In this document: in pieces, positions 10,145-18,463 of the stretch
Numbering within the stretch: the stretch's first letter is position 1
How the letters are laid out: the number at the start of each line of letters is the position of its first letter
Origin: Acidobacteriota bacterium
GTDB taxonomy: Bacteria > Acidobacteriota > Terriglobia > Terriglobales > Acidobacteriaceae
DNA: 64,000 bases
Reading direction: 5' to 3'
Assembly: GCA_025359885.1 (NCBI GenBank)
Contig: JANYDG010000027.1
Coordinates: 1 to 64,000, forward strand
Translations under genes and position numbers: made by a program
Notes under the pieces: generated by a model
Database searches by the model: none
What the model saw: the letters and a program-made list of their open reading frames with translations, nothing else
Told to the model about the DNA's origin: nothing

Positions 10145-11725
10145 CTAGTGCATTCCCTGTCCTGCGGTCATGTCCGCGGTTGAAGGTCGTTTCATCAAAA
10201 AGGGAAGGGGAACCAGGAATGCAACAATCACTCCCAGCACAAAAAACGCACTGATAAAGGCCAGGACGCTTGCCTGCGCATCAACCATTTGCTGCAATTG
10301 TGCCAGCGAGTGTTGGCCCGCGTTTGCCGAACTGATTCCGGTGCTACTTGCGGATTGTCGCAGCCCCGCAAGGAATCGGTCAAAGAACACATTGCCACGA
10401 TGAAGATGCGCAGCCAGGTCAACTCGACTGATCTGCCGATGACGAGTCAGGTACGAAACCAGGAAAGACACACCAATCGCCCCGCCAAGATTCCGCACAA
10501 AGTTGCTGATGCCTGAAACCTGGTTATTGTCCTGCTGCCGCATACCCACATAAGCAAGCGTGCTGATCGGAATGAAGATTAGCGGAATGCCGACCACCTG
10601 GAATACCCGCATCCACACCACCGTCGTAAAGTCAACATACAGTGAGATGCGCATCATCCAGAACATGCTCACCGATGTCAGCAGAAAGCCCAGAGCGATC
10701 ACCTTCCTCGGGTCAAACTTCATCGCAAGAAGTCCCGCTACCGGCATAAGAAGCGCAAGCGCAATCCCCGCCGGCGACAACGCCATCCCCGCCTGCTGCG
10801 CCGAATACCCAAGCTGCAACTGAAGAAACTGCGGAATCAGAATCATCGAACCGTTCAACACCACTCCAAGAACGAAATTCGAAAGGGTCGAGGTAGCGAA
10901 GTTGCGGTTCTTCAGCAGCCGAAGCTGGATGATCGGGTGCTCAAACGTCCATTCTCGCCACACCATCGCAATCAGCGCAGTCGCTGAAAGAGCCGCAAAC
11001 GCGCAGATCACTCCCGAATCAAACCACTCAAGCTGTTCGCCCTTATCCAGCACATATTGCAAAAACCCAACTCCCAGAACAATGCTGACAATGCCAAAGT
11101 AGTCGGTTTTTTCGCCCTGCTTCTCCTTCGCCTCAATCACATGCGGGGGGTCATGCACCACCCGTTGGGTCAGGATCAGAGAAATAATCCCGATAGGCAC
11201 GTTGATGAAAAAGATCCAGTGCCAACTAAAGTTCTCCGTGATCCATCCCCCCAGTGTCGGACCAATAGCCGGGGCCACCACAATCGCCATTCCATAGATG
11301 GCAAAGCCCATGTTTCGCTGCGCCGGCGTGAAAGTATCAGCGAGTATCGCCTGCTCGCTCGGCCCCAGCCCACCGCCCCCCAGCCCCTGCATCACGCGAA
11401 ACATGATCAGCATCGGCAAACTCGTTGCCATACCGCAAAGCATCGAACTCAGCGTAAACAGAACTACGCAGGCCATATAAAACCGCTTGCGTCCAATCCG
11501 CGTTGAAAGCCACCCGCTCATCGGAAGAATGATCGCGTTTGCCACAAGGTAGCTGGTCTGCACCCATGTGCTCTCATCCCCTGTCGCCCCCAGACTCCCT
11601 GCAATATGCGGCAGGGCGACATTGGCAATCGAGGTATCCAGCACCTCCATAAACGTCGCCAGAGTCACCGTCATCGCGATCACCCACGGGTTAAAGCGCG
11701 CCGGAGCCGCTATCACCTGACCCAT
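10145..11725 (-). CDS. DHA2-family drug:proton antiporter (EmrB-like)
   Basis: 526-residue inner membrane transporter of the major facilitator superfamily, DHA2 (14-helix) class. It has the DHA2 start PWVIAMTVTLATFMEVLDTSIANVALPHIAGSL, motif A GWLSTRIGRKRFYM, and motif C in the IVVAPAIGPTLGGW region followed by WIFFINVPIG. The last helix is followed by a short cytoplasmic tail. It overlaps the end of the upstream HlyD-type gene by 13 bases, forming an emrAB-like operon. With that adaptor and an outer membrane channel encoded elsewhere it would pump toxic compounds out of the cell. The substrate is not predictable. Confidence 0.9.
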   Translation of the reverse strand: MGQVIAAPARFNPWVIAMTVTLATFMEVLDTSIANVALPHIAGSLGATGDESTWVQTSYLVANAIILPMSGWLSTRIGRKRFYMACVVLFTLSSMLCGMATSLPMLIMFRVMQGLGGGGLGPSEQAILADTFTPAQRNMGFAIYGMAIVVAPAIGPTLGGWITENFSWHWIFFINVPIGIISLILTQRVVHDPPHVIEAKEKQGEKTDYFGIVSIVLGVGFLQYVLDKGEQLEWFDSGVICAFAALSATALIAMVWREWTFEHPIIQLRLLKNRNFATSTLSNFVLGVVLNGSMILIPQFLQLQLGYSAQQAGMALSPAGIALALLMPVAGLLAMKFDPRKVIALGFLLTSVSMFWMMRISLYVDFTTVVWMRVFQVVGIPLIFIPISTLAYVGMRQQDNNQVSGISNFVRNLGGAIGVSFLVSYLTRHRQISRVDLAAHLHRGNVFFDRFLAGLRQSASSTGISSANAGQHSLAQLQQMVDAQASVLAFISAFFVLGVIVAFLVPLPFLMKRPSTADMTAGQGMH

Positions 11726-12924
11726 ACCGTTGCCTCAATCGACATTCCCGGCCGCAGCCGCGCCACGCCCTCCTGATTCGCATTCAGTCGTATGCGCACC
11801 GGCATTCGCTGCACCACTTTGATGTAGTTGCCGGTCGCGTTCTCAGGCGGAAGAATACTGCTCCGGGAGCCTGTAATCGCGGGAATGCTCTCGACCGTGC
11901 CTTCAAAGTCCTGTTTCAATGCATCCACATGAATCTTCGCGCGACGCCCAGGGTACATCCTCGCCAGTTGCGTCTCCTTGAAGTTCGCCGTCACCCACGT
12001 GTCCCCGGTTGCAACGATCATCATCAGCGGTTGCGCCTCGCTCACCCGATTGCCAAGCTCAGCGCTCCGCTGCGTCACAATTCCACGCACCGGTGAAACA
12101 ATGTGACAAAAGCTCAGGTTCAGTTCTGCGCGGCTCAATTGCGCCGCCGCAGCCTCGACATTTGCCTGCGCCGTCGCCAGATTTGCTTCCCGAATCGAGA
12201 TCTGGCCTGGCGCGGTTCGCGTTGTTTGCTCACGCCGGGCCGTCTGCGCTTGAATCTCGGCCTTCCGCTGCTCCACAAGCTTCTCCGACGAAGCCACATT
12301 CGCTCGCGCAGCATCCACATTCGCGTCGGCTGCGTGAGCAGACGCGACCGCCCGGTCATAGTCCTGCCGCGAAATCGTGCCAGCCTGAAAAAGCTGTTCA
12401 TTGCGCAGGAGCCCTGCATCATCGCGCGACCGAATCGCCTCGGCTTCCGCCACCTTTGCCAGCGCACTCGTCAGATCCTGGGAAGCCGCTGCATAGCCTG
12501 ACTTGGCCTGCGCCACTTGGACATCCCCAGTAATCGCTGCTGCCGCATTGTCTGCCACCGCCATGCCAACCGAAGGCCGTTGCGCGTTCAACTGTGCCAC
12601 TGCCTGGTCATATTCAGCCTTCGCCTGGGCATACGCGACCTTTTGCTCGCTGGGGTCAAGATCCACCAGCAACTGACCAGCCTCCACCGTTTGGTTATCC
12701 GTTACATACACCGTGGCAGTCGTACCCGAAATCCGCGAACTCACTACGTTCAGGTGACCATCCACCTGGGCGTCGTCGGTCGTTTCATAGCCCTGCGAAT
12801 AAACCGCCCATCCCGTCACCGCTCCAACAACCAGCAAAACGGCAAATCCCGCGATCAAAAATCGCGAGGTCTTCTTCTCGCCGCGCACCACCGAGAGCTC
12901 TGCCTGATCCAAAACTTGTGTCAT
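11713..12924 (-). CDS. HlyD/EmrA-type membrane fusion protein
   Basis: 403 residues if started at the ATG at 12924 (MTQVLDQAELSVVRG). A longer reading to 13140 would run through the TetR gene on the other strand and the operator, so it is rejected. An N-terminal membrane helix (FLIAGFAVLLVVGAVTGWAVY) is followed by the EmrA signature YETTDDAQVDGHLNVVSSRISG. A long alpha-helical coiled-coil rich in Ala/Gln/Glu follows, then the second lipoyl half (LSFCHIVSPVRGIVTQRSAELGNRV) and the beta-barrel segment. It links the EmrB-like pump to an outer membrane channel. Expression is probably controlled by the divergent TetR protein through the palindrome just upstream. Confidence 0.9.
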   Translation of the reverse strand: MTQVLDQAELSVVRGEKKTSRFLIAGFAVLLVVGAVTGWAVYSQGYETTDDAQVDGHLNVVSSRISGTTATVYVTDNQTVEAGQLLVDLDPSEQKVAYAQAKAEYDQAVAQLNAQRPSVGMAVADNAAAAITGDVQVAQAKSGYAAASQDLTSALAKVAEAEAIRSRDDAGLLRNEQLFQAGTISRQDYDRAVASAHAADANVDAARANVASSEKLVEQRKAEIQAQTARREQTTRTAPGQISIREANLATAQANVEAAAAQLSRAELNLSFCHIVSPVRGIVTQRSAELGNRVSEAQPLMMIVATGDTWVTANFKETQLARMYPGRRAKIHVDALKQDFEGTVESIPAITGSRSSILPPENATGNYIKVVQRMPVRIRLNANQEGVARLRPGMSIEATVWVR

Positions 12925-12935
12925 ACTTAAAACAT

Positions 12936-12949
12936 ACCGACCAGTCAGT
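12936..12949. promoter_or_regulatory. Candidate TetR operator for the efflux operon
   Basis: ACCGACCAGTCAGT lies 12 bases before the emrA-like start and 52 bases before the tetR start. Compared with its own reverse complement it is an imperfect palindrome (10 of 14 positions). It closely resembles ACYGACNRGTCRGT-type operators used by several TetR repressors. Binding here would block both divergent promoters. This is inferred from position and symmetry. Confidence 0.65.
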
Positions 12950-13000
12950 TTGTTGTCAACACCGAAACCGTCGTCCATGTAAAAATGAGGGAAGTCGTCT

Positions 13001-13615
13001 ATGGAATCGCCAGGTAAACAACAAATTCGAACCCAGGAAACCCAGGCACGTCTTCTCGACGCCGCTGAAACGGTCTTCGTTCGGGACGGATACGAAAACG
13101 CCCAGCTGGACGAAATTGCCGCCACCGCAGGCAGAAGCAAAGGTGCCGTTTACAACCACTTCAAGAGCAAAGAGGATCTCTTCCTCGTGCTCTACGAGCA
13201 CCGCACCAGGGCCTATGTCGAGCGGTTGTTCCTCAGTCTGCAAAAATGCAAAAGCAGGCAGGAGAGCTTCGCAGCATTTCGCGCCTTCTATGTCGGCCTG
13301 GTAGGCGACAGGATCTGGCCCATCCTCACCCTTGAATTCAAGCTCTTTGCACTCCGCCGTCCCGAATCGAAGGAGCGCTTCCGCAAGGCCTTCGAAATGG
13401 CCAAGGCGACCAACTACGATTCCACACACGAGCAGCTGTTCGGCCAAATCACGCCCGACAAAAAGTCAGGCAATGAAATGTCTGCATTGGCTCTCGGCCC
13501 CGTTCTCTCCGGACTCATTCTCGAGAGCCATTTCGAACCCGAAAAGCTCTCGGAAGAAGCGCTTCAACGCATCCTCGGCCGCATCTTCGATGCCCTTTTT
13601 CCGGCCCCGCGTTGA
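13001..13615 (+). CDS. TetR/AcrR-family transcriptional regulator
   Basis: 204 residues. The N-terminal HTH domain is typical: TRLLDAAETVFVRDGYENAQLDEIAATAGRSKGAVYNHFKSKEDLFLVLYEHR (given here only as a region, about residues 11-60). The recognition helix is RSKGAVYNHF. The C-terminal ligand-binding domain resembles the C-terminal half of AcrR-like repressors. It is divergent from the EmrAB-type operon with a palindromic operator in between, so it most likely represses that pump and its own gene until a toxic ligand binds. No other target is evident. Confidence 0.88.
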   Translation: MESPGKQQIRTQETQARLLDAAETVFVRDGYENAQLDEIAATAGRSKGAVYNHFKSKEDLFLVLYEHRTRAYVERLFLSLQKCKSRQESFAAFRAFYVGLVGDRIWPILTLEFKLFALRRPESKERFRKAFEMAKATNYDSTHEQLFGQITPDKKSGNEMSALALGPVLSGLILESHFEPEKLSEEALQRILGRIFDALFPAPR

Positions 13616-13664
13616 ACTGTCGTCCCCTCAGCGCCCAACTTTGAGTGTGCAACCGCCCCGTCTT

Positions 13665-14993
13665 CTACTTGGGTGCCGCCCCGTCCTTGGGGGCTGCTGA
13701 GGCTGCCGGACTTGCCGCTTTATCAGCGGTTGCTTCCGTTGGCTTGCCGGTCGGCGCAGCTGCCGCAGTAATGCGCCGTCGGTCCGCTGCCTTTTGCAAT
13801 CCCTCTTCTCGCTTTGCCTTTTCGGCGGCCGCTTCGGTGTCAGTCACGTAGCGGAAAACCTGCAATCGTCCCGGCTCCTGCTCCGTCGTAAACACCCGGT
13901 TCTGCTTGTCAATCGCCACTCCCATCAGCGATTTGAACTGGCCAGGCAGCTCTCCATGCCCGTTTCCGATATACGTCAGCAACTGTCCTTCACGATTGAA
14001 GACCTGCAGCCGGTCCTCCATCTGGTCCGTCACCCAGATGTGGCCGTCGCCATCCACGGCAATGCCTTTCGGCCGCGCGAAATAGCCAGGCCCATCGCCA
14101 TGCTTGCCAAACTCGCTGATGTAGGCTCCGTCCGCATCAAAAATCTCCACGCGGTTATTCAGCGTATCCGTCACATACACATTGCCCTCTCCGTCCAGCG
14201 CAACGCCCTGCGGCGCGCCAAAGTCTCCAGGCGTCGTCAGAAAGTGGTTCTTTCCGCCGGTTCCAATCCGTCGCAGCAGCTTGAGCGAGTCCGCGTCGTA
14301 GACGATTACCTGGTCCTGCTGCGTGTCCACCACATAGACAAATCGGTTCGTCGTGTCGATGGCCAGCCCCACCGGGTCCACCAATCCCTCTGAAATCTGA
14401 TTCTCTACCTCGTGCTTGCGGTTGAAAATCAGCACACGATGCATCTTGCCATCCGAAACAAACAGCCGGTCGTCGTCATCGATGGCCAATCCATTGACCC
14501 AGCCAAAGTTGGCTTCCACACTATTGCGGATCATGTGGCAATCGCGGGTTTTCGTGTTGAAGATGAAAACCGCACCGACTCTCTGGTCTGCCACATACAC
14601 CAGCCCCTCAGAATCAATCGCGATACCGTACGGTCCGATCATCTGAAACGGGAAAGTCTTCGTATTGACCTTCTCCGGCTCAGACTGACCACCCGCGAGC
14701 CGGTCCATCCAGCTCGCCTTGGGCTTGGCATTTGCTGTCGGCGTGTAGTCGATCTTGGCCCCGGCAAAATAGTCCAGCCATTGAATGCGCGCAATGTTCG
14801 GCGGGCTTGGCCAAGCCAGCTTGGTCGGGTCAAAGCCAAATTTTCGCGGTCCCACCTCGGCTGTAGTTGCAGGTTCCGCCTTCTTTTTCGTGCCTGCACC
14901 TGCACTCAGAGGAGCCATCAGGCCCAGCGTAAGCAAAAGCAGCAGAGCGAGACTGTTGCGGCGGCAGATCGGGTTCAGGGGTAAGCGAAACAT
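13665..14993 (-). CDS. Secreted six-bladed NHL beta-propeller protein (last gene of cytochrome operon)
   Basis: 442 residues from ATG14993, which has GGAG six bases upstream; a TTG at 15005 is a weaker alternative. Signal peptide: NSLALLLLLTLGLMAPLSAGAG. Six NHL repeats are visible, each with a G-[IVL]-A-[IV]-D start and a V-[TAS]-D core: PYGIAIDSEGLVYVAD, VNGLAIDDDDRLFVSD, PVGLAIDTTNRFVYVVD, PQGVALDGEGNVYVTD, PKGIAVDGDGHIWVTD and LMGVAIDKQNRVFTTE. The C-terminus is an Ala/Lys/Pro-rich tail. It follows the 16-heme cytochrome gene without a gap. Beta-propellers of this kind accompany multiheme cytochromes in extracellular electron transfer clusters. An OscD-like role is an analogy, not shown by sequence identity. 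Confidence 0.85.
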   Translation of the reverse strand: MFRLPLNPICRRNSLALLLLLTLGLMAPLSAGAGTKKKAEPATTAEVGPRKFGFDPTKLAWPSPPNIARIQWLDYFAGAKIDYTPTANAKPKASWMDRLAGGQSEPEKVNTKTFPFQMIGPYGIAIDSEGLVYVADQRVGAVFIFNTKTRDCHMIRNSVEANFGWVNGLAIDDDDRLFVSDGKMHRVLIFNRKHEVENQISEGLVDPVGLAIDTTNRFVYVVDTQQDQVIVYDADSLKLLRRIGTGGKNHFLTTPGDFGAPQGVALDGEGNVYVTDTLNNRVEIFDADGAYISEFGKHGDGPGYFARPKGIAVDGDGHIWVTDQMEDRLQVFNREGQLLTYIGNGHGELPGQFKSLMGVAIDKQNRVFTTEQEPGRLQVFRYVTDTEAAAEKAKREEGLQKAADRRRITAAAAPTGKPTEATADKAASPAASAAPKDGAAPK

Positions 14994-15005
14994 GTTCATC
15001 TCCAA

Positions 15006-16574
15006 TTATTTTCCCGGGAAATTCGTATCTTTCATGTTGATCCGGTTCTTGTGGCAGTTGTCGCAAAAGGCTGTGTTGTTGATCTGGTCGTTCATCAGCA
15101 GGCCCGGCCGCGCTGACGCGTGTGACTGGTGGCACGAAAGGCAACTCAGCGGCGTCTTCACCTTGCTCTGGTTCGTCGGATCCATCACGTCAGAGACGGG
15201 GTGATACTCCACCGGGTGCCCAAGACCATAGCGCAGTGGCAAAATTGGAACTCGATTCGTCTTGTAGTAGTCTTCCGGCAGCTTTACCTGGCCGTTGAAG
15301 ATGGTCAGCAGGTGAGTGGCTTCATCCTTTTCCGCAGCCGAATCAGGCCCATGACACTCCAGGCACAACGCGTTTCCCTTGGCGCGCAGCAAGTGCTCAT
15401 TGTCGCCCCCATGAGGGGTATGGCATGTGCCGCACCCCTGCGTGAAGGCGGGCTGATGATGCACTGATTTCTTCCGCAAATCATCAATGTCTGTGTGGCA
15501 TCCAAGGCAGATCGTTACTCCATCCGTCTTCGGCAACCCGGGTTCGCTGCTGGCGTGTGGGTTATGACAATCCGTGCAATCACCCATCGCGCCGGCATGC
15601 GGCACCTTTGCCGAATCGATCAACTTCGCCTTGTCGTCATGGCACGTTACGCACAGCGTCTTTACATCCTTCTGCGCGAGAACCACTTTCCCATCCTTTG
15701 TCGCCAGGTGGCAGGTCTCGCAACTGTTTCCGGCAAAGGGCACATGCAAAAACTTCGCCATCAGCTTCGGGGCGTCCGACTGGTGCGGATTGTGGCATTG
15801 CACGCAATTGGCAGTCCCAAATGGCTGATTCTGATGCGCCTTTTGCAAGCCAGCGTCCTTTACGTCGTGGCAATCGACGCAGAGCGCCGGAGCCACCTTG
15901 GTCAGATGAAACCGGTTCTCTTGTGTCGGTTCAGCGCCCGTCTTGTGGGTCGTATGGCAGGTGTCACAGCCCGCCTCCAGCGCCGCATGGCGGCTGCCTT
16001 TCTCCGGAACATGCAGGCCAGTCTTATGACAACTCAGGCAAAGATTCTCCTTTTCGTCGCCAGATTCAGGCTTCACCAGCAACGCCTTGTTGTCACTGGA
16101 GTGCGGATCGTGGCACATCAGGCAGTCGCGCACCGCTGGAGGATGCACCGTCCCCTTGATTTCAGCAGCTTTCTTATCCGTATGGCAGGTCAGGCAAAGC
16201 CCATTCGCCGAAGCCGTAATCAGCTTCACACGGGTCACATCCTTGTTCACCCTCACCTCGTGGCAACTCAAACATCCCGTCGCCAGCGCCGAATGAACAA
16301 ACTTGTGCTTCGTCTTGTCGTCGTGGCATTCAAGGCACTGCTTGGCGTCCGTGTTCTTATCCAGAGGAACCGGATGAACCGCCGCCATTGCCGGCAACGT
16401 AACTAGCACCATCAGGGCCAGGCAGATCTTGCCGCCCCAGCCCAAAATACCTGCGTTACCCACCCCTCTACCAATCCAGCCGCGATCTGGCCGAACGTTC
16501 ACACAAACTCCGAAAGAAAAATAATCCACGACACTCCTTAAAACCACATGAACCGGATGCTCAGCAGCATTCAC
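15006..16574 (-). CDS. Exported 16-heme c-type cytochrome
   Basis: 522 residues from a GTG start overlapping the previous stop (GTGA) with GGAGG five bases upstream. A GTG at 16463 would give a cleaner signal peptide (GKICLALMVLVTLPAMAA). I count 16 CxxCH heme sites: CLECH, CLSCH, CLTCH, CLMCH, CLSCH, CDTCH, CVDCH, CVQCH, CETCH, CVTCH, CTDCH, CLGCH, CGTCH, CLECH, CLSCH and CDNCH. Most are of the CxxCH-x-PH or doubled CxxCH type of periplasmic or outer membrane electron carriers. It is co-transcribed with a 12-heme cytochrome, propellers and a beta-barrel protein. It probably moves electrons across or beyond the outer membrane; the direction and partner are unknown. Confidence 0.9.
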   Translation of the reverse strand: MNAAEHPVHVVLRSVVDYFSFGVCVNVRPDRGWIGRGVGNAGILGWGGKICLALMVLVTLPAMAAVHPVPLDKNTDAKQCLECHDDKTKHKFVHSALATGCLSCHEVRVNKDVTRVKLITASANGLCLTCHTDKKAAEIKGTVHPPAVRDCLMCHDPHSSDNKALLVKPESGDEKENLCLSCHKTGLHVPEKGSRHAALEAGCDTCHTTHKTGAEPTQENRFHLTKVAPALCVDCHDVKDAGLQKAHQNQPFGTANCVQCHNPHQSDAPKLMAKFLHVPFAGNSCETCHLATKDGKVVLAQKDVKTLCVTCHDDKAKLIDSAKVPHAGAMGDCTDCHNPHASSEPGLPKTDGVTICLGCHTDIDDLRKKSVHHQPAFTQGCGTCHTPHGGDNEHLLRAKGNALCLECHGPDSAAEKDEATHLLTIFNGQVKLPEDYYKTNRVPILPLRYGLGHPVEYHPVSDVMDPTNQSKVKTPLSCLSCHQSHASARPGLLMNDQINNTAFCDNCHKNRINMKDTNFPGK

Positions 16575-18463
16575 TTTCGTCCTCCGATCCGTCCGCGCAG
16601 CCCAGCCGCAGACACCGTTCCATCGGGATTATGAGCAACCAGGTGGCAAACCAGGGTGCAACTATTGGTAGCGCGGTTGTAGCTCACCGGAAGGTTACCG
16701 TTCGGGGCAACAACATTCATGTCAAAGTTCACCAGCCGCTCTCCGCTCACACTGGCATTGGTGGCTCCCATACCGTGCGCCGTATGGCAGGTAGAGCAGC
16801 TCACGCCTGCGTCCATGTGGGCGCTGTGCTTGTTCCAGCTCGTGTTCCGATGGATCTGGTTTGCCAGGTCGTGGCACTTGCCACAGAGCGCATAGGGTCC
16901 ATTCACGCTGAGGTCCGGGTTGGGAAACAAATTCGAGATCGCCTGTCCCGGCACCGCTGCCTGGCTGAATTCATACCGCCGCTCCAGAATGTGCGTCCAT
17001 CGTGAACCATGAGGACCGTTCGCGCCCGGGCCGCCAGACTCGCGATTATCGTCGCTGTTGTGGCAGTCCGTACAGAGCACCTGCGTACCCATCGCACGCC
17101 CCGGCGTGATTCCATCCAGGTTCAACATATTTCCCAGCAGGCTCGGCTGCGCCAGAGAACTGCTTCGGGCATGCATCACCGGATGACTAGACGTCGCCCC
17201 GACAGCAAACTGCGGTATCTGATTCAATGCGTCGCCAGCCGAAACCGCACGCACCGGAAAGTAGCCATAAATCGGCAGCACCTGTTTGCTGGAACTGGTT
17301 CCGTGACAACGCAGGCAATTCTCGTACTGATTCACGGCCGGCGCAAGCACGCTCGTTCCGTCGCTCGCCTGGATGCCCGCAATATTCTTCTGCGAGATGC
17401 GAATCTGCGGCGCAGGCGGAAAGACCCCCACCGGCTCAGATCCATGCGCGCTATGGCAGTCAACGCAGGTAGCGTGTCGATTGTTGTTCAGCAGCACACC
17501 TTCCGTCGCATCATGCGGATTGGTCGCGGCCGGGAAGGGATGGCCCACCTTGGGCGCAGCATATTCGGCAAACACGTTCGCGCTGGGCGGCATCGGCGAA
17601 ACATTCGCCCCGCCATTGTGGCAAGCAATGCAATCCAGCTCATTCTGCCCACGCAGCAGCCTTGCCGGGCCCGTCGAGTTGTGCGGAGCATGACATGAGA
17701 TACACGCCGCACCCGCCACGGTCGGGTAGCTGCCCAGCAAAGCCTGGGGTGAAATCTTGCTCGTAGACAGCGCATGCGCACTCGCGGTCCAATCCGCCAG
17801 CGGATTTACCTGGCCACCTATCGTCCGCAGGGGATCATGACAGGCCAGGCAAAGCTGCCCATTCGAGCCGTCCTTCACCAAAAAGTTCCGTGAAATCGGA
17901 TCCTTCGACTGCACATGCGGATTGTGACACGACATGCACTCCACGTTTCCCTTGATCAGTGTCACCGCTCCCGTTGCGTCAGCAGTATGCCCATTCGCCA
18001 CCAGCGACGCCGCCAGGGTGATATTGTCCTTCAATGGCGGCGTCAGGCTAAAGGGGTGCGAAGACTGCAGGTTGCTCCCAAATACGTCGCTCGTTTGCAT
18101 CGAACCCTGCGTCACCACCTGCCCATAGGCCACGGTCGCGCCGACCGCTACCGTGCCGTCATGGCAGCTCAGGCACTGGTTGCTGCTGGTCCCAAGCACT
18201 GGCTGCGTACTCACATTTTTCGCTGTATTACTGTTGTAGGTCGTGTAAATCTGCGTCGTAAGCTTCTGATTCCACAAGCCAATATTCAATCCAGAGTGCG
18301 GAGCGTGGCAGTAGGCGCAGGCCTCAGGCCGTGCCCCGGTGATGTGCGACCCACTCCCCGGGCCCAGGCTATGAACCCCCAATGCGTCCCCGGTTATCTG
18401 CGCCGGCAAAGAGCTGCACATCAACAGGGTCAGCATCACGGTCAGCAAAATTCTCATCTTCAC
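16571..18463 (-). CDS. Exported multiheme cytochrome c, 11 CxxCH plus one CxxxCH
   Basis: 630 residues from a GTG start (GTGA overlap with the previous gene; ATG18457 is the alternative). Signal peptide: LLTVMLTLLMCSSLPAQ. Heme sites: CAYCH (C49), CLSCH (C97), CMSCH (C176), CLACH (C205), CISCH, CIACH, CVDCH, CLRCH, CTDCH, CGKCH and CSTCH, and finally CTLVCH, a wider CxxxCH site. The first four motifs and their surroundings (CHAPHSG, LW, CLSCHDG, HP, CHNPH) mirror the separate tetraheme cytochrome encoded at 22601-23479, which suggests a shared module. Its location in an operon with propellers, a beta-barrel and an isomerase implies a role in extracellular electron transfer. The redox partner is unknown. 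Confidence 0.9.
   Translation of the reverse strand: MKMRILLTVMLTLLMCSSLPAQITGDALGVHSLGPGSGSHITGARPEACAYCHAPHSGLNIGLWNQKLTTQIYTTYNSNTAKNVSTQPVLGTSSNQCLSCHDGTVAVGATVAYGQVVTQGSMQTSDVFGSNLQSSHPFSLTPPLKDNITLAASLVANGHTADATGAVTLIKGNVECMSCHNPHVQSKDPISRNFLVKDGSNGQLCLACHDPLRTIGGQVNPLADWTASAHALSTSKISPQALLGSYPTVAGAACISCHAPHNSTGPARLLRGQNELDCIACHNGGANVSPMPPSANVFAEYAAPKVGHPFPAATNPHDATEGVLLNNNRHATCVDCHSAHGSEPVGVFPPAPQIRISQKNIAGIQASDGTSVLAPAVNQYENCLRCHGTSSSKQVLPIYGYFPVRAVSAGDALNQIPQFAVGATSSHPVMHARSSSLAQPSLLGNMLNLDGITPGRAMGTQVLCTDCHNSDDNRESGGPGANGPHGSRWTHILERRYEFSQAAVPGQAISNLFPNPDLSVNGPYALCGKCHDLANQIHRNTSWNKHSAHMDAGVSCSTCHTAHGMGATNASVSGERLVNFDMNVVAPNGNLPVSYNRATNSCTLVCHLVAHNPDGTVSAAGLRGRIGGRK

Noticed and set aside
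12925-13140. N-terminal extension of the HlyD/EmrA-type protein
   Set aside because: It would run through the operator and the divergent TetR gene and lacks similarity; ATG12924 gives the normal EmrA start.
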